Assembly (NCBI RefSeq): GCF_001457035.1
Contig: NZ_KQ758617.1
Span: forward strand, 1,054,001 to 1,118,000
Reading direction: 5' to 3'
From: Fictibacillus enclensis
GTDB lineage: Bacteria > Bacillota > Bacilli > Bacillales > Fictibacillaceae
Length of the DNA stretch: 64,000 nucleotides
Position numbers and translations under genes: made by a program
The notes under the pieces: model-generated
The model's database searches: none
What the model saw: only the letters and a program-made list of their open reading frames with translations
What the model was told of the DNA's origin: nothing
Shown here: positions 25,339-36,195 of the stretch, one piece after another
Position numbering within the stretch: position 1 is the stretch's first letter
How the letters are laid out: every line of letters starts with the position of its first letter

Positions 25339-27752
25339 TAGCCAAAGTGATCGTGGATGTGCCGGCCAGCAATGTGAACCGCACCTTCGATTACCTTGTT
25401 CCCCAAGAGCTGGAGGATACGGTAAAACCGGGAATGAGGGTTTCTGTTCCGTTTGGCCCCCGTAAGCTTCAGGGGTTTGTCATGGGACTGGCTGACGAGC
25501 CATCCGTAAAAAAGCTGAAAAAAATCAATGAACTGCTTGATCCTGTACCCGTATTAACAGAGGAGCTTTTACAGCTCGGCCAGTGGGTTTCCCAAAAGAC
25601 GTTGTGCTTTTTGATTACCGCCTATCAGGCGATGATCCCTGCTGCGTTGAAAGCGACCTATAATAAAGAATTCAAAATGGTGGATGGCATTTCTTTGGAA
25701 GATTTGCCAGTCGAGGCAGCGGAATGGTTCAGGCATCGTGACCGCATACCCATGGAGGATTTATTGAAGGTCACACCCACACCGCTCGGCTTGTTTCAGC
25801 GGTTGGTTCAAAAAAATCATCTGGAAGTCATCTATCAGATGGCAGATAAGGTTACCAAGAAAAAAATCAAGCTTGTGCATGCCTCAGGAACGAAAGAAGA
25901 GATCCTGGAACACATGGCGTCCCTTTCCAAACAGGCGGTAAAACAACGCGAAATCCTTTCGTTTTTACTGGAGTCCGGGGAACCGGTTGTGCAAAAGGAT
26001 CTGCTTGAGATCCTGGAGACCACACGTTCGGCGATACAGTCGCTGGAACAAAAAGGGTATGTACAAACAATCGAAAAAGAAATTTACCGTGATCCATATG
26101 CCAACCGGGATATCAAGCCAACAGAGCCACTGCCGCTTACCATGCAGCAGGAGCAATGTATCCGGCCGGTATTGTCAGCGCTTGAGGAACAACGGCATGA
26201 AACAATTTTGATTCACGGTGTAACAGGAAGCGGCAAAACAGAAATTTATCTTCAATCCATCGACAAGGTGATAAAAAAAGGACAGGAGGCGATTGTCCTT
26301 GTTCCTGAAATATCGTTGACACCTCAGATGGTTAACCGGTTTAAAGCACGATTTGGCTCGCGCGTTGCTGTGCTGCATAGCGCCTTGTCCGCGGGAGAAA
26401 AATATGATGAATGGCGGAAAATTCAACGGAAAGAGGTATCTGTAGTTGTCGGAGCCCGTTCCGCAGTGTTTGCCCCTTTTGAAAACCTCGGTTTGATCAT
26501 AATAGACGAGGAGCATGAATCCAGTTATAAGCAGGAGGAAAATCCCCGCTATCACGCCAGAGAGGTAGCCGTTCATCGGGGAGAATACCACCGGTGTCCT
26601 GTCATACTGGGAAGTGCAACTCCTTCGCTTGAATCGTATGCCAGAGCACAAAAAGGGGTTTACACCCTTTGTGAATTGAGCGACAGGGTCAATCAGCGCG
26701 AACTCCCATCCGTGTCGGTTGTTGATATGAGAGAGGAGCTGCGTGCCGGTAACCGCTCCATGTTTTCACGGGATTTGTTCACCAAGCTCAAGGAAGTGCT
26801 CAGCCGGAAGGAGCAGGCGGTACTCTTTTTAAACCGCAGAGGCTATTCATCATTTATTCTGTGCCGTGACTGCGGCTATGTTGGTGAGTGTCCGCATTGC
26901 GATATCTCGCTAACGTACCATAAGCGGCAGCATTTGCTGAAATGCCATTATTGCGGGCATCAGGAGCCGATGCCTTCGCGCTGTCCGATGTGCGAGAGCC
27001 CATACATCCGCTTTTTCGGTACCGGTACACAAAAGGTGGAGGAAGAGCTTGCCAGACTTCTCCCGGAGGCCAGGGTGATCCGGATGGATGTTGACACAAC
27101 AGGTAGGAAAGGAAGCCATGAGAGGTTGCTGAATGAATTCGGACAGGGAAAGGCAGATATCTTGCTGGGCACACAAATGATCGCCAAGGGATTGGATTTT
27201 CCAAAAGTTACGCTTGTCGGTGTTCTTGCCGCGGATACGATGCTTCATCTTCCGGATTTCAGAGCGTCCGAAAAAACCTTTCAGCTTCTGACCCAGGTGA
27301 GCGGAAGAGCCGGCAGGCATGAGTTAACCGGAGAAGTGGTGGTCCAGAGCTATACGATCGGTCATTACAGCATCGATCTTGCCTCTCAGCACGATTATCA
27401 TGCATTTTATGACGATGAGATGAAAATCAGAAGGGACCATAAATATCCCCCTTATTATTATTTGACGCTGCTGTCCTTCTCGCATCCGGAATTGATGAAG
27501 GTGGTGGATGCAAGTGAGAAATCAGCATCGTACCTTTCACAGAGGGTTTCACGGGGAACTATCATTCTTGGGCCGGTCGTATCGCCGATCGCCCGCATCA
27601 AAGATAGATATCGCTACCAGGTCATGATAAAATACAAAAATGAACCTGGATTGAGCGAAATGATCTCTGAATTACTTCAGCATTTTCAGCCTGAAATGGA
27701 CGCCAACGGCCTTCAGATCTCGGTGGATATGAATGCTCAAAATATAATGTAA
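25335..27752 (+). CDS. priA: Primosomal replication-restart helicase
   Basis: 805 residues, the length remembered for B. subtilis PriA. It restarts collapsed replication forks and loads the primosome. The N-terminal 3'-DNA-binding domain is followed by Walker A GVTGSGKTE near residue 293 and Walker B IIDEEHE. A zinc-binding cluster of eight cysteines (CRDCGYVGECPHCD ... CHYCGH ... CPMC) lies near 513-555, and helicase motif GGTQMIAKG-like LLGTQMIAKGLDFP follows. It is coupled to coaBC by ATGA. Confidence 0.97.
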   Translation: MIAKVIVDVPASNVNRTFDYLVPQELEDTVKPGMRVSVPFGPRKLQGFVMGLADEPSVKKLKKINELLDPVPVLTEELLQLGQWVSQKTLCFLITAYQAMIPAALKATYNKEFKMVDGISLEDLPVEAAEWFRHRDRIPMEDLLKVTPTPLGLFQRLVQKNHLEVIYQMADKVTKKKIKLVHASGTKEEILEHMASLSKQAVKQREILSFLLESGEPVVQKDLLEILETTRSAIQSLEQKGYVQTIEKEIYRDPYANRDIKPTEPLPLTMQQEQCIRPVLSALEEQRHETILIHGVTGSGKTEIYLQSIDKVIKKGQEAIVLVPEISLTPQMVNRFKARFGSRVAVLHSALSAGEKYDEWRKIQRKEVSVVVGARSAVFAPFENLGLIIIDEEHESSYKQEENPRYHAREVAVHRGEYHRCPVILGSATPSLESYARAQKGVYTLCELSDRVNQRELPSVSVVDMREELRAGNRSMFSRDLFTKLKEVLSRKEQAVLFLNRRGYSSFILCRDCGYVGECPHCDISLTYHKRQHLLKCHYCGHQEPMPSRCPMCESPYIRFFGTGTQKVEEELARLLPEARVIRMDVDTTGRKGSHERLLNEFGQGKADILLGTQMIAKGLDFPKVTLVGVLAADTMLHLPDFRASEKTFQLLTQVSGRAGRHELTGEVVVQSYTIGHYSIDLASQHDYHAFYDDEMKIRRDHKYPPYYYLTLLSFSHPELMKVVDASEKSASYLSQRVSRGTIILGPVVSPIARIKDRYRYQVMIKYKNEPGLSEMISELLQHFQPEMDANGLQISVDMNAQNIM

Positions 27753-27776
27753 GTTGTACAGAAGGAGAGAAAGAAG

Positions 27777-28250
27777 ATGGGAGTTAGGGAGATTGTCTGC
27801 TACCCTGATGCAATTCTTGAAAAAAATTGTGAACCAGTCACATCTTTTCATCATGAACTTCACCAGCTGATCGACGATATGTTCGACACCATGTATGAAG
27901 CAGAAGGTGTTGGGCTTGCCGCACCACAGATTGGTATCGATCTGCGGGTTGCTGTTGTAGATGTAGGTGATGAAACCGGCAAGATAGAATTGGTGAACCC
28001 AATCATCGAGCATGGCGAAGGCGAACAGGATGGACCGGAAGGCTGTCTTAGCTTTCCCGGTATCTTCGGTGATGTGAAACGATACCAAAAAGTAACCGTA
28101 CGGGCACAGGACAGAAACGGAAGAACATTTACCATAGTGGCGGAAGACTTTCTTGCGCGCGCCTTGCAGCATGAAATTGACCACCTGAACGGCATATTGT
28201 TCACCTCTAAGGTCAGTTCGTACTACGAACCTGGAGAGTTTGAAAGGTAG
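27777..28250 (+). CDS. def: Peptide deformylase
   Basis: 157 residues; removes the N-formyl group from nascent proteins. The three family motifs are GVGLAAPQIG (residues ~43-52), EGCLSFPG with the metal-binding cysteine, and QHEIDHLNG with the two histidines and catalytic glutamate. The short type 1 form. It follows priA after 24 bases with AAGGAGAG upstream, and is paired with fmt, which adds the formyl group. Confidence 0.97.
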   Translation: MGVREIVCYPDAILEKNCEPVTSFHHELHQLIDDMFDTMYEAEGVGLAAPQIGIDLRVAVVDVGDETGKIELVNPIIEHGEGEQDGPEGCLSFPGIFGDVKRYQKVTVRAQDRNGRTFTIVAEDFLARALQHEIDHLNGILFTSKVSSYYEPGEFER

Positions 28251-28259
28251 GAGTTACAA

Positions 28260-29195
28260 ATGAAAATTGTTTTTATGGGAACCCCGGATTTTTCGGTCGG
28301 TGTTTTAAGAAGACTTGTAGAAGATGGCTATGAGGTTGCCGCAGTGGTAACGCAGCCGGACAAGCCTCAAGGCAGAAAAAAAGAAATTAAGCCGACTCCG
28401 GTAAAAGAAGAGGCCATGAAACACGGAATCCCCGTGCTGCAGCCGAAAAAACTGAGAGCTGAATATGAAGAAGTACTAGAGTATAAGCCGGACTTGATTG
28501 TTACGGCTGCTTATGGACAAATTCTTCCTTCTGAAATTTTGCAGGCACCTCAATACGGCTGTGTTAATGTCCATGCTTCGCTTTTGCCTGAATACCGAGG
28601 TGGAGCACCGATTCACCAAAGTATCATTGATGGAAAAACAGAAACCGGTGTTACCATTATGTACATGGTCGATAAGCTTGACGCAGGAGATATCCTGACA
28701 CAGGTCAAGGTTCCGATCGAAGAAGAGGACCATGTGGATAGCATGTTCCGAAAATTAAGCATTGCCGGTGCCGAGCTGCTTTCCAAAACCTTGCCTGATT
28801 TGATTGAGGGCAGACTGACACCCATCAAGCAGGACGAATCAAAAGTAACGTATGCTTATAATATTTCAAGAGAGCAGGAAGAGATTGACTGGTCCAAAAG
28901 TGGTGAAGCCATTTACAACCAGATCAGGGGCATGCATCCCTGGCCGGTCGCCTTTACGAAACTAAACGGACAACCGTTGAAAGTATGGTGGGGAAAAAAA
29001 GTAAGAACAGGTGCAGAAGCTGAACCCGGTACAGTTCTTGAAACGAACAAAGAAGGGTTCGTTGTCAACACCGGGGATTCCACAGGGATACTCATTACTG
29101 ACCTACAGCCTGCCGGAAAAAAACGCATGGCTGCCACCCAGTTTTTACAGGGTGCGAAGCTTAAGCCCGGGATAAGGCTGGGTGAAGACGCTTGA
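28260..29195 (+). CDS. fmt: Methionyl-tRNA formyltransferase
   Basis: 311 residues; formylates initiator Met-tRNA using 10-formyl-tetrahydrofolate. The N-terminal formyltransferase domain starts [12 protein letters not shown]; the catalytic motif is [17 protein letters not shown] near residue 105-120, and a C-terminal OB-like tRNA-binding domain follows from about 205. It lies between def and rsmB and ends in a TTGA overlap with rsmB. Confidence 0.97.
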   Translation: MKIVFMGTPDFSVGVLRRLVEDGYEVAAVVTQPDKPQGRKKEIKPTPVKEEAMKHGIPVLQPKKLRAEYEEVLEYKPDLIVTAAYGQILPSEILQAPQYGCVNVHASLLPEYRGGAPIHQSIIDGKTETGVTIMYMVDKLDAGDILTQVKVPIEEEDHVDSMFRKLSIAGAELLSKTLPDLIEGRLTPIKQDESKVTYAYNISREQEEIDWSKSGEAIYNQIRGMHPWPVAFTKLNGQPLKVWWGKKVRTGAEAEPGTVLETNKEGFVVNTGDSTGILITDLQPAGKKRMAATQFLQGAKLKPGIRLGEDA

Positions 29196-30565
29196 AACAA
29201 AATGTGAGGAATACAGCAGTGGATGTGCTGTTAAAGATTGAACAGAACCAGGCTTACAGCAATCTTCTGCTCAACCAGTCGATCCAGAAAGCAAAACTGA
29301 GTCAGCAGGATACAGGCCTTTTAACCGAACTGGTATACGGAACCGTTCAACGGAAAAACACGCTGGATTATCTATTGGCGCCTTTTGTGGCAAAAGGCCT
29401 TCAAAAACTGGACAAATGGGTGCTTGTTCTTCTCCGCATGTCCCTGTATCAGATGGTGTATCTTGACCGGATTCCGGATCATGCCATTATCAATGAAGCC
29501 GTGGAAATCGCAAAAGCGCGGGGCCATAAAGGGATCTCTGGCATGGTTAACGGTGTATTGAGAAAAATACAGCGGGAGGGAACAAGAGATATCTCAGTCA
29601 TTGAAAACGATGAGGAACGGCTGTCCCTTCAATACAGCATGCCCCAGTGGCTTGTTCACCGGTGGATTGAACAATACGGACTTCATGAAACAGAGAAAAT
29701 GTGTATGGCCAATACAAAGCCATCTCCTGTTACAGGAAGAGTCAATGTGATGAAGACGAACCGTGACCAGGTGCTTAAGTCCCTTGAAAAGGAAGGCATT
29801 GCGGGAAGCAAGGGGGAACTTTCTCCTGATGCCGTCCGGATAAATAAAGGCGGCCTTTCACATTCTTCTTTATTTAAGGAAGGATATGTTACAATACAAG
29901 ACGAAAGCTCAATGCTTGTGGCACGGGCCCTTGGTCCGTTGCCAGGCGAAAAAATACTGGATGCCTGTGCGGCTCCTGGAGGAAAAACAACGCATATCGC
30001 CGAACTGTTAAACAATACGGGCGCGGTGACGGCGCTTGACCTCCATCCGCACAAGGTAAAACTGATCGACGAGCAGGCGAGGCGCCTTCATTTGGGCAAC
30101 ATAGCAACAGAGGCGCTGGACAGCCGTAAAGCAGGAGAAAAATTTGCTTCCTGTTCGTTTGACAGAATACTCGTAGATGCACCGTGCAGCGGATTTGGTG
30201 TCATCCGGAAAAAACCGGACATTAAATGGTCCAAAAAAGAAGAAGATATACATCGAATTGCTGAGATACAGCAGCAAATTTTAGCTAAAGTAGCAAAACT
30301 GTTAAAACCAGGCGGGACCTTGCTTTACAGTACATGTACCGTCGATAAAGAGGAAAATCATGAGATTGCCGAAGCGTTCCTGGATAAGCATCCCGATTTT
30401 GAATGGGACAGCCAGTTCAGTGAGAGGCTGCCTGAAGCATTAAAACCATTTGTGATGCCTGCACAAGCCCAAGTACAGATCCTTCCTCAATATTTTAACA
30501 GTGATGGTTTTTACCTTGCTTGCTTTAAGAAAAAGACTACAACTGGTGGTGAAACCCAATGTTAA
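29192..30565 (+). CDS. rsmB: 16S rRNA (cytosine-967-C5)-methyltransferase
   Basis: 457 residues. An N-terminal NusB-like RNA-binding domain (about 5-130) precedes a SAM-dependent RNA methyltransferase domain with [15 protein letters not shown], the proline-cysteine motif VDAPCSGFG and the nucleophile-bearing LLYSTCTV. The family makes m5C967 in 16S rRNA. The start is TTG overlapping the fmt stop. It overlaps rlmN by seven bases. Confidence 0.94.
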   Translation: MKQNVRNTAVDVLLKIEQNQAYSNLLLNQSIQKAKLSQQDTGLLTELVYGTVQRKNTLDYLLAPFVAKGLQKLDKWVLVLLRMSLYQMVYLDRIPDHAIINEAVEIAKARGHKGISGMVNGVLRKIQREGTRDISVIENDEERLSLQYSMPQWLVHRWIEQYGLHETEKMCMANTKPSPVTGRVNVMKTNRDQVLKSLEKEGIAGSKGELSPDAVRINKGGLSHSSLFKEGYVTIQDESSMLVARALGPLPGEKILDACAAPGGKTTHIAELLNNTGAVTALDLHPHKVKLIDEQARRLHLGNIATEALDSRKAGEKFASCSFDRILVDAPCSGFGVIRKKPDIKWSKKEEDIHRIAEIQQQILAKVAKLLKPGGTLLYSTCTVDKEENHEIAEAFLDKHPDFEWDSQFSERLPEALKPFVMPAQAQVQILPQYFNSDGFYLACFKKKTTTGGETQC

Positions 30566-31644
30566 AACCGTTAAGTGAAAAACAGCAGAACCCGGCGATT
30601 ATGCCTTCCATCTTTTCACTTGAGTTAAGTGATCTGGAAAACTGGCTATCTGAAATTAAAGAACCGAAATTCCGGGCAGCACAGATTTACAATTGGCTTT
30701 ATGAGAAACGAGTAACAAGCTTTGAAGAAATGACAAACCTGCCAAAAGGGCTTCGTGAGAAATTGGAAGAAACCTATCATATTCATCCGATGAAAGAAGT
30801 GGCCCGCCAGGAATCCTCCGATGGCACAATCAAATTTTTGTTTGAGCTGCAGGATGGCTATTCCATCGAAACTGTTTTGATGCGCCATGATTATGGCAAC
30901 AGCGTCTGTGTGACCACACAGGTAGGCTGTCGTCTGGGATGTACGTTCTGTGCGTCAACGCTCGGCGGGTTAAAACGGAACCTGCTGGCTGGAGAAATTG
31001 TCTCTCAGGTGCTTCAGGTGCAGCGTGCCCTTGATGGCACAGAGGAGCGGGTAAGCTCGATTGTCATCATGGGAATCGGCGAACCTTTTGATAACTATGA
31101 CGGCCTTATTAAATTTTTGAAAGTCGTCAACCATGATAAGGGCCTCAATATCGGAGCCCGTCATATTACGGTTTCAACCAGTGGAATCGTGCCTTATATT
31201 TATAAATTTGCCGATGAAGGCATGCAGATCAATTTTGCCGTGTCACTGCATGCTCCAAATACGGAAATCAGAAGCAAACTCATGCCTGTGAACCGGATGT
31301 ATCCGATGAATGAGCTCATGGATTCCATCCGTTATTACATTAAAAAAACCGGACGCAGGGTTTCATTTGAATATGGATTATTCGGCGGCGTGAATGACCA
31401 GGTAGAACATGCCGAGGAACTGGCAGACCTCATTAAAAGTGTAAAATGCCATGTAAACTTGATTCCAGTGAATTATGTACCGGAGCGTGATTATGTCCGC
31501 ACGCCAAAGAACCAGATCTTTAAGTTTTTGGAAACCTTAAAAAAACGTGGTGTCAATGCGACTCTTCGAAGAGAGCAGGGGCATGATATTGACGCAGCTT
31601 GCGGGCAGTTACGGGCAAAGGAGCGTCAGGAAGAGACGAGGTGA
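30559..31644 (+). CDS. rlmN: Dual-specificity 23S rRNA/tRNA adenine-C2 methyltransferase
   Basis: 361 residues, radical-SAM enzyme making m2A in 23S rRNA (A2503) and some tRNAs. The iron-sulfur cysteine motif is in [12 protein letters not shown] (C-x3-C-x2-C, near residues 120-128); the methyl-carrying C-terminal cysteine is in DAACGQLR. It starts inside the end of rsmB, preceded by GGTGGTGA. The N-terminal ~15 residues are less conserved, so the exact start is less certain. Confidence 0.95.
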   Translation: MLKPLSEKQQNPAIMPSIFSLELSDLENWLSEIKEPKFRAAQIYNWLYEKRVTSFEEMTNLPKGLREKLEETYHIHPMKEVARQESSDGTIKFLFELQDGYSIETVLMRHDYGNSVCVTTQVGCRLGCTFCASTLGGLKRNLLAGEIVSQVLQVQRALDGTEERVSSIVIMGIGEPFDNYDGLIKFLKVVNHDKGLNIGARHITVSTSGIVPYIYKFADEGMQINFAVSLHAPNTEIRSKLMPVNRMYPMNELMDSIRYYIKKTGRRVSFEYGLFGGVNDQVEHAEELADLIKSVKCHVNLIPVNYVPERDYVRTPKNQIFKFLETLKKRGVNATLRREQGHDIDAACGQLRAKERQEETR

Positions 31645-31650
31645 CGTATT

Positions 31651-32415
31651 TTGCAGTACGCATTTAAGACAGATACAGGTAAAGTTCGTCAGCATAATGA
31701 AGACAGCGGGGGAGTGTTCACAAAAGGTGAACACTTTCTTGCCCTTATTGCCGATGGGATGGGTGGCCATAAGGCCGGAGATGTGGCAAGTTCCAAAACG
31801 ATTCAGCTTTTTGAAAAGGCGTGGAATTCGATCACAGAAGATGAAATTGAAACCCCGGTAAAAGCAGAAGAATGGCTTTTAAAGACGGTAACCAATACGA
31901 ATTTAGAGCTTTTTCAGTATGCCAACAGCAATGCCGATTGCAATGGAATGGGTACGACTCTTGTCGGAACGCTGTGCACCCCTTCTTATTTAACGATATT
32001 ACATATAGGCGACAGCCGTGTTTATTATTTTTCCGAAAACAAGCTTATTCAAAAAACGGAGGACCATACGCTTGTCAATGAACTCGTCCGTTCAGGACAA
32101 TTGTCCGAAACGGAAGCAGAAAACCATCCCAGAAAAAACGTCATCCTCCGGGCATTGGGAACCGACGATGTCATTGAGGTGGATATCCAGACCATTTCAT
32201 GGGGCGAAGGCGACCTCGTGCTTCTATGTTCGGACGGATTATCGAATAAAGTATCCCGGGATATGATGGAATCCATTGTAAGTGATGACAGCCTCTCGCT
32301 GGATCAAAAAGTGGACCGCCTCGTAAACCTGGCAAATGAAGCCGGAGGAGAAGACAATATTACGATTGGGCTTGTCCGTTACCCTCCCGATGAACAGCAA
32401 AAGGGAGTAAATTAG
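31651..32415 (+). CDS. prpC: PP2C-type protein phosphatase
   Basis: 254 residues, Mn2+-dependent serine/threonine phosphatase that reverses PrkC phosphorylation. Motifs: RQHNEDSG near the N-terminus, ALIADGMGGHKAGD, and the C-terminal GGEDNITIGLV, which together supply the metal-binding aspartates. The start is TTG at 31651, six bases after GAGGTGA. It lies one base before prkC, the usual phosphatase-kinase pair. Confidence 0.96.
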   Translation: MQYAFKTDTGKVRQHNEDSGGVFTKGEHFLALIADGMGGHKAGDVASSKTIQLFEKAWNSITEDEIETPVKAEEWLLKTVTNTNLELFQYANSNADCNGMGTTLVGTLCTPSYLTILHIGDSRVYYFSENKLIQKTEDHTLVNELVRSGQLSETEAENHPRKNVILRALGTDDVIEVDIQTISWGEGDLVLLCSDGLSNKVSRDMMESIVSDDSLSLDQKVDRLVNLANEAGGEDNITIGLVRYPPDEQQKGVN

Positions 32416-32416
32416 C

Positions 32417-34453
32417 ATGATTGGCAAACGAATCAGCGGCCGCTATAAACTGCTCGAAGTCATAGGAGATGGCGGAATGGCCATTGTTTACCGGGCCAAA
32501 GATCTTATTTTGGACCGTGATGTGGCCGTGAAAATCCTTCGATCGGAATTTTCGGACGACGAGGAGTTTATCAAGCGGTTTAAAAGAGAGGCAGAAGCTG
32601 CAACCAGCCTGGATCACCCCCATATTGTGAGCATCTTTGATGTGGGTGAAGAAAACAATGTCTATTTCATTGTGATGGAGTACGTAAAGGGGAAAACGTT
32701 AAAGCAATATATACGTGAAAAAGGGCGGCTGTCTGTAGAGGAGTCCATCCAGATTATCAAGCAGATCGCTTCGGGTATGGTAGCTGCCCATGAACATGGA
32801 ATCATTCACAGAGACATTAAACCACATAATATTCTCATTGATGAAAACGGAGTGGCCAAGGTTACCGATTTTGGCATCGCACTTGCCATCACATCGGCGA
32901 CCATCACACACACCAATTCGGTTTTGGGCTCGGTTCACTATTTTTCACCCGAACAGGCCCGCGGAGGCGTAGCCAACGCAAAATCGGATATTTATTCACT
33001 GGGAGTCGTACTATTTGAAATGCTGACCGGCCGAGTCCCGTTTACTGGAGAGTCGCCTGTATCTGTCGCATTAAAACATTTGCAGGAAGATGTTCCGGAA
33101 CCGAGGAAAATTAATCCGGAAATTCCGCAAAGCGTGGAAAACATTATCCTTAAAGCCCTGACCAAAAACCCGGTCTACCGGTATGACAGTGCCCTTGAGA
33201 TGATGGATGACCTTGACACGGCGTTGTCACCTCACCGGCTGAATGAGGACCGGTGGAGTGATTTTGATGAATCTGCCGATGCGACAAGGATTATGGCTCC
33301 GGTCTCCATGACAAAAGAGGCGGAGGCAAAAGAACCTGAGCCTAAACCGGATTATCCTCCGGCCCCAAAGAAAAAGAAGAGAAAGTGGCGAATGATTCTG
33401 CTCATTCTTATACTTTTGCTTGCTGTTGCGGGGGTTGCCGCTTTTGTCATGCCAGGGATGTTTAAAGTTAAAGACGTGTCAGTCCCCAATGTAGTTCATA
33501 AAGACTACGCCGACGGCTATGACAAGCTTGTTAACCTGAAACTTAAAGTGGAGCGCAAAGACCTGTATGACGATGAAGTTGAACAAGGCAAAATCATCAA
33601 ACAGGACCCTGAAGCCCAGTCCATGGTAAAAGAGGGGAGCTCGGTCACACTCTATGTCTCTAAAGGCTTTAAAAAGGTAGACATGGAAGATTTGACTGGC
33701 ATGAAGGAAGAAGAAGCAAGAGATTTGCTGAATGAAAAAGGATATAATACGAAAAATATTGAAACGATACCAGTAGAGTCAGAAGAAACACCAGAAGGGG
33801 AAGTAGTATCCCAGAGTCCCGAAAAAGGCGAAAAGGTCAATCCGAGTGAAATTCAGGTCATCCTTCGGGTAAGCACAGGGCCGCCAACCGTTCAGCTTGA
33901 AAATTTGGCGAATTCATCCAAAGAAGATGTGCAAAATTACATCTCCCAGGAAGGACTAAATGTTGATTTCTCAGAAGAATATTCGGATTCGGTCGAGGAA
34001 GGAAAAGTCATTTCACAAAAGCCTTCTCCGTATACCACTGTAAAAAAGGGATCAACAGTAAATGTCGTCATTTCCAAGGGGAAGAAGCCTGAACCTAAAC
34101 CGCCTGAAGAGAAGCCAGAAAAGCCGGAAGATAAACCGGAAAAGCCAGATTCGGGCGAAGAACCACAGGACCAGGAAATCACGTTTAACAACAAAATTAC
34201 CGTGGAAGTGTCCAAAGAAGATGAGAACCAACAATTTCAGGTAAGAATTGTTTACAGTGATGCCAAAAAGGATAATGCTGTATTTGTGGAAGAACAAATT
34301 TCGAAAACGAAAGAATATATGGTGCCGCTCACGGTTTCACCAGAAAAGGATGCGTCCTATACGGTATATTTAAACGGAAAAGAGCAAGCAGCCAAAACGT
34401 TTAACTATAAAGATGCAAAGGAAGGAAATTTCAAAGGAGAGAATAATGAATAA
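32417..34453 (+). CDS. prkC: PASTA-domain serine/threonine kinase
   Basis: 678 residues. A cytoplasmic kinase domain (about 10-270) has the GDGGMAIVY loop, HRDIKPHNIL catalytic loop and DFGIA. A basic juxtamembrane KKKKRKW precedes one membrane segment (about 323-346). Outside the cell come three PASTA repeats (about 353-420, 421-490, 491-555), a proline/lysine/glutamate-rich linker (PEKPEDKPEKP) and a C-terminal beta domain. PrkC senses muropeptides and triggers spore germination in B. subtilis. It is co-transcribed with prpC and overlaps rsgA by eight bases. Confidence 0.97.
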   Translation: MIGKRISGRYKLLEVIGDGGMAIVYRAKDLILDRDVAVKILRSEFSDDEEFIKRFKREAEAATSLDHPHIVSIFDVGEENNVYFIVMEYVKGKTLKQYIREKGRLSVEESIQIIKQIASGMVAAHEHGIIHRDIKPHNILIDENGVAKVTDFGIALAITSATITHTNSVLGSVHYFSPEQARGGVANAKSDIYSLGVVLFEMLTGRVPFTGESPVSVALKHLQEDVPEPRKINPEIPQSVENIILKALTKNPVYRYDSALEMMDDLDTALSPHRLNEDRWSDFDESADATRIMAPVSMTKEAEAKEPEPKPDYPPAPKKKKRKWRMILLILILLLAVAGVAAFVMPGMFKVKDVSVPNVVHKDYADGYDKLVNLKLKVERKDLYDDEVEQGKIIKQDPEAQSMVKEGSSVTLYVSKGFKKVDMEDLTGMKEEEARDLLNEKGYNTKNIETIPVESEETPEGEVVSQSPEKGEKVNPSEIQVILRVSTGPPTVQLENLANSSKEDVQNYISQEGLNVDFSEEYSDSVEEGKVISQKPSPYTTVKKGSTVNVVISKGKKPEPKPPEEKPEKPEDKPEKPDSGEEPQDQEITFNNKITVEVSKEDENQQFQVRIVYSDAKKDNAVFVEEQISKTKEYMVPLTVSPEKDASYTVYLNGKEQAAKTFNYKDAKEGNFKGENNE

Positions 34454-35339
34454 TAAGACTGAAGGAAGAATTATAAAATCAGTCGCTGGTTTTTATTATG
34501 TGCTTTTCAATGACGAGGTCTTTCAATGCAGAGGACGGGGGAATTTCAGAAAGAAAAAAATTACTCCTGTGGTGGGGGACTGGGTTGTGTTTGAATCTAC
34601 CAACCCTACGGATGGCTATATACTCGATGTGAAAGAGAGAAAGAATGAATTGAACCGGCCGCCCATCTCGAATGTCGATCAGGCTATTTTAGTGTTTTCT
34701 GCGGTGCGGCCGGAATTTTCTACAGCGTTGCTCGACCGTTTTCTTGTCCACATCGAGGATAATGGCATACAGCCGGTTATATGCATTACAAAGATGGATT
34801 TGATCGAGAGTAACGAGTACCAGCAGGAAATTGAAAATTATATCACAGCCTACCGCAAGCTGGGATATGATGTCCTTCCAACCTCTGCCATGTCGCTCGC
34901 TGGAATGGAAGCCATCAAACCCATTTTTAAAGGCAAAACCAGTGTGTTTGCCGGACAGTCGGGAGTTGGAAAGTCGTCTCTATTGAATGCACTGATGCCC
35001 GAGCTTATGCTGGAGACCAATGATATATCCGACCATTTGGGCAGGGGAAAGCATACGACCAGGCATGTAGAACTCCTTCCATATGGTGAAGGACTGATTG
35101 CCGATACACCGGGATTCAGTTCGCTGGATTTTGTTGAAATTGAAACCGAAGAGCTCTCTTATAATTTTCCGGAGATGAAAGAAAGAGTATCGGATTGCAA
35201 GTTTCGGGGCTGCACACACAGCTCGGAGCCGAAATGTGCGGTAAAAGAAGCCGTGGAAGAAGGGGAGATTCCCCGCTTCCGCTATGACCATTACTTGGAA
35301 TTTTTACAGGAAATCAAGGAACAAAAACGGAGGTACTAA
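34446..35339 (+). CDS. rsgA: Ribosome small-subunit assembly GTPase
   Basis: 297 residues, a circularly permuted GTPase that matures 30S subunits. An OB-fold (about 5-70) is followed by the GTPase domain with ITKMDLIE (G4) before [14 protein letters not shown] (G1) and DTPGFSS (G3). A C-terminal zinc site is [14 protein letters not shown]. The ATG at 34446 follows AAAGGAGAG and overlaps the prkC stop; an upstream in-frame ATG at 34413 would lie deep inside prkC. Confidence 0.96.
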   Translation: MNNKTEGRIIKSVAGFYYVLFNDEVFQCRGRGNFRKKKITPVVGDWVVFESTNPTDGYILDVKERKNELNRPPISNVDQAILVFSAVRPEFSTALLDRFLVHIEDNGIQPVICITKMDLIESNEYQQEIENYITAYRKLGYDVLPTSAMSLAGMEAIKPIFKGKTSVFAGQSGVGKSSLLNALMPELMLETNDISDHLGRGKHTTRHVELLPYGEGLIADTPGFSSLDFVEIETEELSYNFPEMKERVSDCKFRGCTHSSEPKCAVKEAVEEGEIPRFRYDHYLEFLQEIKEQKRRY

Positions 35340-35340
35340 C

Positions 35341-35988
35341 ATGATAAAAGTTGCGCCATCCATACTGTCCGCTGACTTTTCGAAGCTGGGCGAAGAAGTC
35401 AGGGCAGCTGATGAGAGCGGGGCCGATTACATCCATATAGATGTGATGGACGGTCATTTCGTACCAAACATTACGATGGGCCCGCTTGTGGTAAACGCGA
35501 TTCGCCCGTTGACAGATCTGACATTTGATGTCCATTTGATGATTGAAAATCCGGATCAATATATTCCTAATTTTGCAGAGGCAGGAGCCGACATCATTAC
35601 GGTTCATGTAGAAGCGTGCCCGCATCTGCACCGGACCATCCAGCTGATTAAAGAGCATGGAAAAAAAGCGGGGGTTGTACTGAACCCTGCCACTCCGATC
35701 GATACGATTAAGCATGTTCTTCCTGAATTGGACCTTGTTTTAATCATGTCGGTCAATCCGGGCTTTGGAGGACAGTCTTTTATCCAAGAATCTTTATCAA
35801 AAATCAAGGAACTCAGAACCCTGATCGACGAAAAGGGTCTTGATGTCGAGATCGAGGTTGACGGGGGCGTAAATGCAGAGACCGCACGCCTTTGTGAAAA
35901 AGCGGGAGCGACTGTCCTTGTTGCGGGATCGGCCATTTATGGGAAAAAGGACATAAAAGGTGCAATTCAGGCCATTCGTGGTGTATAA
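35341..35988 (+). CDS. rpe: Ribulose-phosphate 3-epimerase
   Basis: 215 residues, TIM-barrel enzyme of the pentose phosphate pathway interconverting ribulose 5-phosphate and xylulose 5-phosphate. Motifs: [33 protein letters not shown] with the metal-binding histidine and aspartate, [12 protein letters not shown], and VDGGVN. The ATG at 35341 follows GGAGG and lies one base after the rsgA stop. The last codons overlap a possible -10 element for the downstream riboswitch RNA. Confidence 0.97.
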   Translation: MIKVAPSILSADFSKLGEEVRAADESGADYIHIDVMDGHFVPNITMGPLVVNAIRPLTDLTFDVHLMIENPDQYIPNFAEAGADIITVHVEACPHLHRTIQLIKEHGKKAGVVLNPATPIDTIKHVLPELDLVLIMSVNPGFGGQSFIQESLSKIKELRTLIDEKGLDVEIEVDGGVNAETARLCEKAGATVLVAGSAIYGKKDIKGAIQAIRGV

Positions 35989-35989
35989 T
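35984..35989 (+). promoter_or_regulatory. Candidate -10 element for the thi transcript
   Basis: A perfect TATAAT overlaps the rpe stop, about 30 bases before the TPP aptamer. The matching -35 region (TGCAAT near 35961) is weak, so transcription of thiT-thiN could also come from read-through. Confidence 0.4.
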
Positions 35990-36013
35990 AGATGGGTATA
36001 AAGAACTGAGAGA

Positions 36014-36164
36014 AGTAACCACAGGGGGAGTCCCATAAAGGGGCTGAGAGGGGAGTAAGTTCCCGACCCTTAGAACCTGAAGCAAGATCATGCTTGCGTA
36101 GGAATGTGGAGTCGCTGTTGTTTCATTAAAAAGCAACCGTCATTCACATGCCGGTTGCTTTTTT
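36014..36164 (+). promoter_or_regulatory. TPP riboswitch with terminator, controlling thiT-thiN
   Basis: The THI-box features are seen at 36016-36110: ACCACAGGGGGAGTCCC, the conserved GGGGCTGAGAGG, CCCTTAGAACCTGA, and GCTTGCGTAGGAA. They are followed by a terminator in which AAAGCAACCG pairs with CGGTTGCTTT and a T run (36128-36164). When thiamine diphosphate binds, termination would switch off the thiamine uptake gene thiT and, with it, thiN. Confidence 0.95.
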
Positions 36165-36195
36165 CTTTTCTTAACTATGTTAGGGGGAGAACAAT